This document shows positions 1-5,244 of a stretch of 5,244 nt of DNA, one piece after another. Numbering within the stretch: position 1 is the first letter of the stretch; the number at the start of each line of letters is the position of its first letter. Below the pieces are notes generated by a model. It made no database searches and had not been told where the DNA came from. It saw nothing but the letters and a program-made list of their open reading frames with translations. This DNA is from JAKLFA01 sp964450385 (GTDB lineage Bacteria; Omnitrophota; Gorgyraeia; Zapsychrales; JANLHA01): the NCBI GenBank assembly GCA_964450385.1, contig CAYVEC010000043.1, positions 1 to 5,244 of the forward strand. Reading direction: 5' to 3'. The translations under genes were made by a program, and so were the position numbers.

Positions 1-1437
1 GCTCAGTTGATCGGGCATTTTTATCAGGGGGATTTTCTCTCTGCTGTTCAGAAGGCCCTTGCGAAACTTGAGGGGGCCTTTGCCCTTGGGATCTTATGCG
101 AAGACGCTCCCGACACGCTGATCGCGGCGCGCATCGGTTCTCCGTTGATCATCGGCGTTGGGGATGAAGAATTTTTTATTGCATCGGACGTTCCGGCGAT
201 CCTTGAGGAGACACGTAATATTATTTATTTGAAAGACGGCGAGATGGCCGTCATGAGCCCCGGCGGGATCCAAGTGATGACGTTTAAGGGAAAGGCTGTG
301 ACGCCGAAGATTGACAAAGTCAAGTTCAGCGTGGACGCGGTCAAGAAGCAGGGTTTCCCCCATTTTATGCTCAAAGAAATTCATGAACAGCCCTTCGTGC
401 TGCAGGGGATGATCAAGAGCCGGATCAAAGGAAGCCGGATCGAACTGGAAGGCTCCTCGCTCACAGACCATCAACTGAAAAAGATCCGAAATATTGTGAT
501 CGTGGCCTGCGGAACGGCGTATCATGCGGGGATGATCGGCAGATATGTCATCGAGCGTATCGCAGGGATCCCCGTCTCGGTGGACGCGGCCAGTGAGTTC
601 CGTTACCGGGATCCGATCCTTAACGCTGAGACGCTTGTGGTCGCCATCAGCCAGTCCGGAGAGACCGCCGATACATTGGCAGCGGTGAGGGAGGCGCGCA
701 AAAAGCAGGCGCGGGTCCTTTCGATCTGCAATGTGGTCGGGTCTTCGTTGGCGCGCGAATCCGACGGGGTTCTATACACGCATGCGGGCCCGGAGATCGG
801 CGTGGCTTCGACCAAGGCGTATATCGCGCAGATCTCGATGCTGTATTTTCTCGCGCTGAAATTGGGGTCGTTTACGGGCAAAGCCCCCCTGGCCGAACGC
901 AAGCGCATCATTGCGGCGTTAAAGCATATGCCCAAGGTCTACGAAGAGATTTTAAAGAACAAGGGGGAAGTCGCGAAGATCGCGAAGAAGAATTCCCATT
1001 TCGGATGTTTTCTGTTTTTAGGCCGCAACATCAATTATCCGTCGGCGCTGGAAGGCGCGTTGAAATTGAAGGAAATTTCCTATATCCCGGCGGAAGGTTA
1101 TGCCGCGGGCGAAATGAAGCATGGGCCCATCGCCCTCATCGATGAATACCGCGCCGTCGTGTGCATGGCGCCTCAGTCCGAGACCTATGACAAGATGATC
1201 TCCAATATGCAGGAGATCCGTGCGCGCAAGGGCAAGATCATCGCGATCGCGACCCAAGGCGATGCCTCGATCCGCAAGCACGCCCATCATGTGATCTATA
1301 TTCCTAAGACCCACTATCTATTGACCCCGTTAGCCGTGGCGTTGCCGTTTCAATTGTTCGCCTATTATGTTGCCGTTCAGTTGGGATGCGACGTGGATCA
1401 GCCGCGGAATCTGGCTAAATCCGTTACGGTGGAATAA
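1..1437 (+). CDS. glmS: Glutamine--fructose-6-phosphate aminotransferase (isomerizing), 5'-truncated by window edge
   Basis: GlmS makes glucosamine-6-phosphate from fructose-6-phosphate and glutamine in the cytoplasm, the first committed step towards UDP-GlcNAc for peptidoglycan and LPS. The frame is open from base 1, so the visible 478 codons lack the N-terminus, including the Cys1 nucleophile of the glutaminase domain. Codons 1 to about 110 are the end of that domain (GSPLIIG, FIASD), followed by the linker HFMLKEIHEQP. The first SIS domain has ACGTAYHAG, EFRYRDP, SQSGETADTL and EIGVASTKAY. The second SIS domain has FLGRNINYPSALEGALKLKE and GEMKHGPIALID. The end is the family's diagnostic tail DQPRNLAKSVTVE. 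From my memory of the E. coli enzyme, Cys300, Ser347, Gln348, Ser349, Thr352, Glu488, His504 and Lys603 correspond to codons 170, 217, 218, 219, 222, 358, 374 and 473. The constant offset of 130 means there are no net indels at these points and about 130 residues are missing. The isomerase half looks fully functional. Any promoter or glmS ribozyme would lie outside the window. Confidence 0.97.
   Translation, partial: AQLIGHFYQGDFLSAVQKALAKLEGAFALGILCEDAPDTLIAARIGSPLIIGVGDEEFFIASDVPAILEETRNIIYLKDGEMAVMSPGGIQVMTFKGKAVTPKIDKVKFSVDAVKKQGFPHFMLKEIHEQPFVLQGMIKSRIKGSRIELEGSSLTDHQLKKIRNIVIVACGTAYHAGMIGRYVIERIAGIPVSVDAASEFRYRDPILNAETLVVAISQSGETADTLAAVREARKKQARVLSICNVVGSSLARESDGVLYTHAGPEIGVASTKAYIAQISMLYFLALKLGSFTGKAPLAERKRIIAALKHMPKVYEEILKNKGEVAKIAKKNSHFGCFLFLGRNINYPSALEGALKLKEISYIPAEGYAAGEMKHGPIALIDEYRAVVCMAPQSETYDKMISNMQEIRARKGKIIAIATQGDASIRKHAHHVIYIPKTHYLLTPLAVALPFQLFAYYVAVQLGCDVDQPRNLAKSVTVE
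1428..1433 (+). promoter_or_regulatory. Ribosome binding site of rsmI
   Basis: GGTGGA lies 6 bases before the ATG at 1440, inside the last codons of glmS. It is an imperfect Shine-Dalgarno, but it supports this start. With only two bases between the glmS stop and the rsmI start, translation is probably coupled. Confidence 0.5.
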
Positions 1438-1439
1438 AC

Positions 1440-2108
1440 ATGTTATATATCGTTTCGACTCCGATCGGAAATTTAAAAGATATGACCTTCCGGGCCGTCG
1501 AGGTCTTGAAATCCGTGGACCTCATCGCTTCCGAAGACACGCGCCATACCGGCATCCTTTTGAAGCATTACGAGATCCAAACCCCGCAGACCAGCTATTT
1601 TGAGCACAGCAAAGCGAACAAGACAGAATTTTTGATCGGGCTTCTGAAGGAAGGGAAGTCGGTCGCGCTTGTTTCCGATGCGGGCACTCCCGGGATCAGC
1701 GATCCGGGCTACCGTTTGATCCGGGCCGCCAGAGAGAGCGGCATTGCGGTCACCGCTGTTCCCGGAGCGTGCGCGGCCGTCTGCGCTTTGAGCGTTTCGG
1801 GTTTTCCGACGGACCGGTTTGTGTTTGAAGGGTTTTTGCCCCAAAAGTCTGCCGGGCGTATCCGGCGGCTGACCGAGCTTAAGGAAGAAACCCGCACGAT
1901 CGTGGTGTATGAATCGCCGCACCGCCTTCTGAAGGCGCTGAAGGACATTGACGAGGTCCTGGAGAATCCGCGGGTGATGGTGGGGCGTGAACTGACCAAA
2001 AAATTTGAAGAAATTTATGAAGGCGAAGCCCATTCGGCCCTGGAGCATTTTTCAGCCCGCAACCCTAAAGGCGAGATCGTGATCCTGATCTCCCGCCGTG
2101 AATTTTAA
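1440..2108 (+). CDS. rsmI: 16S rRNA (cytidine(1402)-2'-O)-methyltransferase, short form
   Basis: RsmI uses S-adenosylmethionine to methylate the ribose 2'-OH of C1402 in the 16S rRNA decoding centre. This 222-residue protein starts immediately with the family signature (YIVSTPIGNL, residues 3-12). It then has ASEDTRHT (30-37), the SAM-binding loop SDAGTPGISDPG (79-90), VPGA (107-110), GFLP (131-134), YESPHR (157-162), GRELTKKFEE (182-191) and the closing strand KGEIVILI (210-217). This is a complete tetrapyrrole-methylase (SAM-dependent) fold in the usual order. The ATG at 1440 is preferred because the conserved block begins two residues later. The E. coli protein is about 286 residues and continues for some 55-60 residues after the closing strand with a helical C-terminal extension; that extension is absent here. 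The ending is clean (TAA at 2106-2108), with no sign of a frameshift. It lies two bases after glmS and faces the minus-strand gene 12 bases away. Confidence 0.96.
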   Translation: MLYIVSTPIGNLKDMTFRAVEVLKSVDLIASEDTRHTGILLKHYEIQTPQTSYFEHSKANKTEFLIGLLKEGKSVALVSDAGTPGISDPGYRLIRAARESGIAVTAVPGACAAVCALSVSGFPTDRFVFEGFLPQKSAGRIRRLTELKEETRTIVVYESPHRLLKALKDIDEVLENPRVMVGRELTKKFEEIYEGEAHSALEHFSARNPKGEIVILISRREF

Positions 2109-2120
2109 AACCTATCAAGA
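2109..2120. other. Convergent intergenic gap between rsmI and the 763-aa gene
   Basis: Only 12 bases (AAACCTATCAAG) separate the two facing stop codons. I see no GC-rich stem with a following T-run in either direction across about 2090-2135, so no intrinsic terminator can be called. Confidence 0.7.
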
Positions 2121-2570
2121 TTAGTATAAGGCAACGAATGCGGTGATGACGCCGGTCTGGCTGGCGCCGTCATTTCCGTCGAACTTTTCGAGCGCCTTTC
2201 CGATGATCGCGCCTGTCGATCGGGTCTCGTCAGTCGCGCGCATCGCGTGCCCTGAGAGCGAAGAGGTGGTGAGCGCATCTCCCGGCAGGATGGGGCCGTT
2301 TTCCAGGCAGACTTTGACAGCGACCCGCCCTTTGAGGGCAACGGGGGGAGTTGTGCCGCGCTCAAAGCTGACGGTATCAGCGGCCAAAATCATCTGGCTT
2401 CCCTTGAGGGTGACGGCCGGGCCTTTGGAGGCGATGCCGATGACATGAGGGTCATACGCCGTGGCGCTGATCTTGACGCGTCCGGGTTCGGTTTCATCCA
2501 TGACAAGGACATCTCCGGCGGAAACTTCTTCGAACGATCGAAAGTCTTCGGCTACGTCAAACCCGACCGT
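2121..2570 (-). other. Conserved C-terminal domain, copy 1 (residues 615-763)
   Basis: The domain starts with TVGFDVAEDF and has SAGDVLVMD (631-639), then HVIGIASKGP (656-665). It continues with PVALKGRV.VKV (690-701), LENGPI.PGD.LTTSS (703-718), GHAM (721-724) and IIGKALE (736-742), and ends in short beta strands. The same motifs occur in the same order in the upstream gene. The D-x-A-E opening followed by a beta-rich GD-V and I-G-I-x-S pattern recalls autoproteolytic chaperone domains at the ends of phage appendage proteins (Peptidase_G2 type). That link is from memory and unproven. Confidence 0.65.
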
Positions 2571-4412
2571 GCCGGTCGATGTATTGATCATGAGATTGCC
2601 GGCCGAACCCAGGGTGCTGATGCTTGTCAGGATGAGGGAGCGGGCGCCTGCGGTTGAGTCGATCCGTACGTTGCCGTTGACGTGCAATTGGGCAAGCGGC
2701 GAAACCGTGCCGATGCCGACTCTCGGGGACATGATGATAAATGTGTCGTCCTGAACGGCAGCTTGCGGCGTGCTGCTGTGCCCCCAGATGAATGTTCTGT
2801 CTTTGTATGTGGTCATGTTGCGCCCGCCGGCAAATGAATGCGTGCCGCCGGCAATATTCAGTTCTCCTCCCAGGACAGCGGAATAGGCTCCGGAGGCGGT
2901 GTTGGATACGCCGCCGCCGACAAATGAATGGCTTCCGGTGGCGGAGTTTCCGCTGCCGCCGATCACGGCCGAAAATTCTCCGCTGGCGGTGTTGTTTTGT
3001 CCGCCGCCCACAAATGAGTAGTGGCCCGTGGCGTCGTTGCTGAACCCGCCGATGACCGTGGCATAGCTGTTGGCCGTATGGCTGGCGGATCCTGTGCCGG
3101 CCGTGTTCTGCTCTCCGCCTCCGATCAAAGACCAGGAGCTGTAAATTTTATTGAGGCGTCCGCCTCCGATGGTGCTTGTATAAATGTCTTTGGGTATGCC
3201 GGTGCTTATATGGATATATTTGATCTGATTGCCCTGGCCTCCGTAAATGGTGTTGTAATAGCGAGCGATGATCTCGTTATTGCTACCGCCTCCGATAAAC
3301 GAAACTTCGCTGCCGCGTAGGATATTCCCGTTGGTCGTGATTCCGTTGACGACCGTTGTCCCAGCGCCGCCTCCGCCGATAATCGTTGAATTAGCCGGGT
3401 TTTGAGTGATGGTGAGCAAGTCGCCGGCCTGATAGAGGAGTTGTGAATTGAAAGAGTTATTTTGCCCCCCGCCGATCAGGTTGTTCTGGGAGGCGCGGAT
3501 GGAGTTTCCGGCCCCTCCGATGATCGCGGATTCGATGCTGCCGTTAATGACATTGCCCTGGCCGCCGCCGATCGCAGAATGCGAAGGACTTTCGATAATA
3601 TTTCCCTGGCCGCCGCCGATCAAACATGTGCCGCAGGTTGTTGTGCGGATCTCGTTGCCGTTTCCTCCGAGGATCGCCTGTTCACCCCCGCCGGAGTTTA
3701 TGAGCTTGTTGTTGCGTCCACCCACAATGGTTGAATCAAACACGCTGGAAATCGTATTACTTTCCCCTCCGAGAATTGAACTGCTGAACGAGTACACATC
3801 GGTGCTCGGGGTTGAGTTATTAAAACCAAACACCGTCGAATAAGACGTGATCGTGGCAGGCGAGGGATTTATGCGCCATTCCACAGGATCATCGACTCTT
3901 CCCGCACGGAACGTGGATTGTTTAGGGCTCCACAGCAGGGTGGCTGAGCGCTTGACCCTGGGAGGGTCAGAATAACTGCTGTTGCCGATCGTTAAGATGT
4001 CTTTGGCCAGGATCCCGCCGTCATTCTCCAGGGAGAGCTTGAATTGCGGTGAAGAAGTGCCGATCCCGACCTTTTGGTTTAAGAGGTCGGAATTGCGCAG
4101 AGTGATGATTTCTCCGTTTTTATTCCATACCGATGAGAGGGGAGCCCAGACCCCGGCATTGCAAAAAAGGATCTCTGACGATGTGTTCCTGTAAAGCCAG
4201 CCGGCCTGGCAGCTGCCGCCTTGGGTGGACGGGAGAAGGAGTATCCGGTCAAGCGCAAGCTGGGGAGGGGCCAAATATGTCCGCACGGTCAGTGAATTGC
4301 TTTGAGCGAGGACATTGGACGCTGTGGTTAAGACAAAGACCCCCGCCAGCAGGGCGCGTTTGGGCGTTCGTGAAAGGGTTGCGAGCAAAGTTTTAAATGA
4401 TAGATTCAGCAT
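2121..4412 (-). CDS. Secreted repeat-rich fibre/adhesin-like surface protein with conserved C-terminal domain
   Basis: This is a complete 763-residue protein; I do not recognise a named gene. Residues 1-36 are a signal peptide. Residues about 37-95 hold a small module with Cys68 and Cys84 (GWLYRN then FCNAGVWAPL). VGIGTSSP occurs at 115-122. Residues 208-533 are about 18 degenerate repeats centred on GG-x-x-N, spaced 14-18 residues apart with some longer loops. FIWGH (541-545) is followed by a second VGIGT motif (565-572) and LHVNGNVRI. Residues about 615-763 form a domain with DVAE (619-622), PVALKGRV (690-697), ENGPI (704-708) and LTTSSLSGHAM (714-724). The repeats resemble left-handed beta-roll heads of trimeric adhesins, and the VGIGT modules resemble tail-fibre-type proteins. 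A trimeric extracellular fibre is therefore inferred. No YadA-like barrel anchor, LPXTG or clear C-terminal membrane segment is visible. The ATG at 4412 is supported by an AAGG Shine-Dalgarno and the signal peptide. The gene lies 4 bases after a paralogue in the same orientation. Confidence 0.88.
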   Translation of the reverse strand: MLNLSFKTLLATLSRTPKRALLAGVFVLTTASNVLAQSNSLTVRTYLAPPQLALDRILLLPSTQGGSCQAGWLYRNTSSEILFCNAGVWAPLSSVWNKNGEIITLRNSDLLNQKVGIGTSSPQFKLSLENDGGILAKDILTIGNSSYSDPPRVKRSATLLWSPKQSTFRAGRVDDPVEWRINPSPATITSYSTVFGFNNSTPSTDVYSFSSSILGGESNTISSVFDSTIVGGRNNKLINSGGGEQAILGGNGNEIRTTTCGTCLIGGGQGNIIESPSHSAIGGGQGNVINGSIESAIIGGAGNSIRASQNNLIGGGQNNSFNSQLLYQAGDLLTITQNPANSTIIGGGGAGTTVVNGITTNGNILRGSEVSFIGGGSNNEIIARYYNTIYGGQGNQIKYIHISTGIPKDIYTSTIGGGRLNKIYSSWSLIGGGEQNTAGTGSASHTANSYATVIGGFSNDATGHYSFVGGGQNNTASGEFSAVIGGSGNSATGSHSFVGGGVSNTASGAYSAVLGGELNIAGGTHSFAGGRNMTTYKDRTFIWGHSSTPQAAVQDDTFIIMSPRVGIGTVSPLAQLHVNGNVRIDSTAGARSLILTSISTLGSAGNLMINTSTGTVGFDVAEDFRSFEEVSAGDVLVMDETEPGRVKISATAYDPHVIGIASKGPAVTLKGSQMILAADTVSFERGTTPPVALKGRVAVKVCLENGPILPGDALTTSSLSGHAMRATDETRSTGAIIGKALEKFDGNDGASQTGVITAFVALY
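2814..3791 (-). repeat. Degenerate GG-x-x-N protein repeat array (about 18 units, residues 208-533)
   Basis: Repeat cores read [IVL]-GG-(G)-x-x-N followed by a polar Ser/Thr/Ala-rich turn and a [SA]-x-[VI] strand. The cores start at residues 215, 231, 249, 266, 282, 299, 314, 346, 374, 391, 416, 431, 455, 469, 485, 499, 515 and 529. Spacing is mostly 14-18 residues, with four longer gaps of 24-32. On the plus strand the array shows as runs of CCGCC and CCTCC. Short hydrophobic strands alternating with Gly/Asn turns are what left-handed beta-roll heads of trimeric adhesins show; the fold itself is inferred. Confidence 0.85.
2838..3017 (-). repeat. Two 90-bp in-frame tandem repeats (30 residues each)
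   Basis: Residues 466-495 and 496-525 form two adjacent 30-residue units. Both begin SFVGGG, have NTASG at the same place, and continue with SAV[IL]GG. A partial third unit starts with SFAGG at residue 526. At DNA level each unit begins with the same bases on the plus strand: caaatga at 3011-3017, 2921-2927 and 2831-2837. This is the most regular part of the repeat array and probably arose by recent duplication. Confidence 0.8.
4305..4412 (-). other. Signal peptide coding segment (residues 1-36)
   Basis: The encoded N-terminus has a long n-region with Lys7, Arg15, Lys18 and Arg19. A hydrophobic core follows (ALLAGVFVLT, residues 20-29), then a polar stretch ending in NVLA before Gln37. Val34 and Ala36 fit the -3/-1 rule for signal peptidase I, so Sec export with cleavage after residue 36 is likely. 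No lipobox cysteine follows, so it is not a lipoprotein. Confidence 0.8.
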
Positions 4413-4416
4413 AGTT

Positions 4417-4866
4417 TTACCTTAAGGTCACGACAGCCTGGATCATTCCTTCCTTTTGGCCTTCGGGGCCGCCTGCGAAACGCTCTAAAGCTTTTGCGAC
4501 GATCGTGTGGACCGCGGCCGTTTCGCCTGAGTTCTCAGCGCGCATCGCATGGCCCGGCAGAGAGGAGGATGTTAAAAGATCCCCTGCCTCGATCGGCCCG
4601 TTTTCCAGTGTGACTTTGACCAAAATCCGTCCGGCCAAAGCCACGGGGGGATTGTCTCCGCCCTCAAAGGCGATGCCGCCGGGTGAGAATTGTATTTGTG
4701 TCCCATCGAGCAGCGCGCCGGGAAAAGCGGACACGATTCCCAGGACGCGCTTATCATAAGGCCTGGAACTTTTGACAACGCGGGCGTTGTCGCTGATTGC
4801 CACAACATCCCCGGCTTCAACGGCCTCATCAGAAGCGAACCGTTCCGCCAGATCGAGCCCGACGAC
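4417..4866 (-). other. Conserved C-terminal domain, copy 2 (visible residues 127-275)
   Basis: This is the same domain as in the downstream gene, about 149 residues in both copies. The blocks D-[VL]-A-E, AGDV, PVAL.GR..VKV.LENGPI..GD, [TS]SSL.GHAMRA and KALE.F are kept, while the linkers between them differ. The two proteins differ most in their last residues (VALY against VTLR). Because conservation is concentrated here and not in the bodies, the domain probably has the shared mechanical or processing role. Confidence 0.65.
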
Positions 4867-5244
4867 CCCCGTTGAGCTATCACGTCTGAGATTGGACCCT
4901 GTCATATCCGGTGAATTGGCGATGGAAAGGATCCCGTTGGTGATCCGCATATTTCCGTTGACATGGAGCTTCTCATTGGGGTTGAGAGTGCCGATCCCGA
5001 CTTTGCCTGTCGCGATGATAAAGTAATAATTTCCCACCATGTTGGTCACGTTGGTTGGGCTTGCGTAATGCCCCCAGAAAAAAGAATTCGCGAGCTGAAG
5101 ATTCACATTGGTTCCCATGGCCCAGGTATAGAGTCCGTTGGTTGTTATGTTTTCACCCCCGGTCACAGTGCTATAGGTATCTCCTGCGCTTATGTCAACA
5201 TTCTTTCCGCTTTGTATGGACACCCCGCCTGAAGCTGTGATCGA
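4417..5244 (-). CDS. Second fibre/adhesin-like surface protein, N-terminus beyond window edge
   Basis: The frame is open from the right edge to the TAA at 4419-4417, giving 275 visible residues. The GTG at 5223 is an internal codon, because seven sense codons (SITASGG) precede it in the window. Visible residues 1 to about 55 are the end of a Gly/Asn/Ser/Thr-rich beta body (SGKNVDISAG, TVTGGENITTNG). Next come FFWGH (55-59), VGIGTLNP (82-89) and LHVNGNMRI (93-101). The C-terminal domain has DLAE (131-134), EAGDVV (143-148), VLGIVS (167-172), PVALAGRILVKV (200-211), ENGPI (214-218), LTSSSLPGHAM (224-234) and AKALE (250-254). From the W-G-H motif onwards it is paralogous to the downstream 763-aa protein in the same motif order. 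It is probably exported, but the signal peptide and promoter would lie outside the window. No C-terminal membrane anchor or sorting motif is visible. The cellular role is unknown; an extracellular fibre or adhesin is inferred from the architecture. Confidence 0.85.
   Translation of the reverse strand, partial: SITASGGVSIQSGKNVDISAGDTYSTVTGGENITTNGLYTWAMGTNVNLQLANSFFWGHYASPTNVTNMVGNYYFIIATGKVGIGTLNPNEKLHVNGNMRITNGILSIANSPDMTGSNLRRDSSTGVVGLDLAERFASDEAVEAGDVVAISDNARVVKSSRPYDKRVLGIVSAFPGALLDGTQIQFSPGGIAFEGGDNPPVALAGRILVKVTLENGPIEAGDLLTSSSLPGHAMRAENSGETAAVHTIVAKALERFAGGPEGQKEGMIQAVVTLR
4419..4428 (-). promoter_or_regulatory. Shine-Dalgarno of the 763-aa gene, inside a 10-bp palindrome at the gene junction
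   Basis: On the minus strand AAGG (4423-4420) sits 7 bases before the ATG at 4412 and spans the end of the upstream gene, whose TAA stop is at 4419-4417. It decides the start of the downstream gene and points to translational coupling. The surrounding ACCTTAAGGT is a perfect palindrome. Confidence 0.65.

Noticed and set aside
7..1437. TTG at position 7 as the start of glmS
   Set aside because: The frame is open from base 1 and the protein aligns internally with GlmS from the first visible codon, so the gene begins outside the window.
1367..1603. 78-codon plus-strand frame spanning the glmS-rsmI junction
   Set aside because: It overlaps two well-supported genes in another frame and has no ribosome binding site or known motif.
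1473..2048. 191-codon open frame antisense to rsmI
   Set aside because: It lies opposite a gene with complete family motifs; its product is Arg/Pro/Asp-rich with no recognisable domain.
2121..2340. YadA-type C-terminal membrane anchor
   Set aside because: The last 70 residues lack the four amphipathic strands and terminal aromatic pattern of that barrel; they match the conserved soluble-looking domain shared with the paralogue.
2121..2570. Canonical Peptidase_S74 (endosialidase chaperone) domain
   Set aside because: The typical S-D-x-R-x-K motif near the domain start is absent; only the D-x-A-E and beta-rich pattern is seen, so no S74 call is made.
2814..3791. CRISPR array or non-coding repeats
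   Set aside because: The repeats are degenerate, follow codon phase, lack uniform spacers and make sense as protein repeats.
2814..3791. Collagen-like protein
   Set aside because: Glycines come as GG or GGG pairs every 14-18 residues, not as G-x-y triplets.
3448..3843. 131-codon plus-strand frame rich in FPPPI/PPP
   Set aside because: The proline runs are the complement of Gly-Gly-Gly codons in the repeat array of the minus-strand gene, so it is a shadow of the repeats.
5221..5223. GTG at 5223 as the start of the second surface protein
   Set aside because: Seven in-frame sense codons precede it up to the window edge, there is no Shine-Dalgarno, and no signal peptide follows.

Overview
The window holds two gene pairs that converge near position 2115. 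On the plus strand lie the 3' part of glmS (glucosamine-6-phosphate synthase, cut by the left edge) and a complete, short rsmI (16S rRNA 2'-O-ribose methyltransferase), with two bases between them. On the minus strand lie two tandem genes for exported, repeat-rich, fibre-like surface proteins. The downstream one (763 aa) is complete and the upstream one (275 residues visible) is cut by the right edge. No RNA gene, insertion sequence, CRISPR array or attachment site was seen, and no stretch over 300 bases lacks a gene.

Organism: GlmS and RsmI are ordinary bacterial housekeeping proteins and do not place the organism. The two secreted proteins combine VGIGT-x-x-P motifs, long arrays of GG-x-x-N repeats and a shared C-terminal domain with a D-[VL]-A-E motif and a 'PVAL.GR..VKV.LENGPI..GD.LT.SS' block. 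From memory, this combination is common in uncultured diderm lineages such as Omnitrophota and relatives. That placement is a low-confidence inference. All four genes have similar moderately GC-rich composition, so nothing suggests recent transfer.

Layout: 1-1437 glmS (partial); 1440-2108 rsmI; 2109-2120 a 12-base convergent gap without a terminator hairpin; 2121-4412 (minus) the large repeat protein, made of a signal peptide, a two-cysteine N-terminal module, a first VGIGT motif, about 325 residues of GG-N repeats, a second VGIGT motif and the C-terminal domain; 4413-4416 a 4-base gap; 4417-5244 (minus) the second protein, with the end of its repeat body, a VGIGT motif and the same C-terminal domain.

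How the genes relate: glmS and rsmI are probably co-transcribed but act in separate processes (amino-sugar supply for the cell envelope, and ribosome decoding-centre modification). The two minus-strand genes look like one operon. The Shine-Dalgarno of the second gene overlaps the stop of the first, and the proteins are paralogous over their C-terminal ~225 residues while their upstream bodies differ. The best candidate for something new is this pair: probable trimeric fibres with a conserved C-terminal domain that may act in folding or processing, and with no YadA-type membrane anchor in sight.
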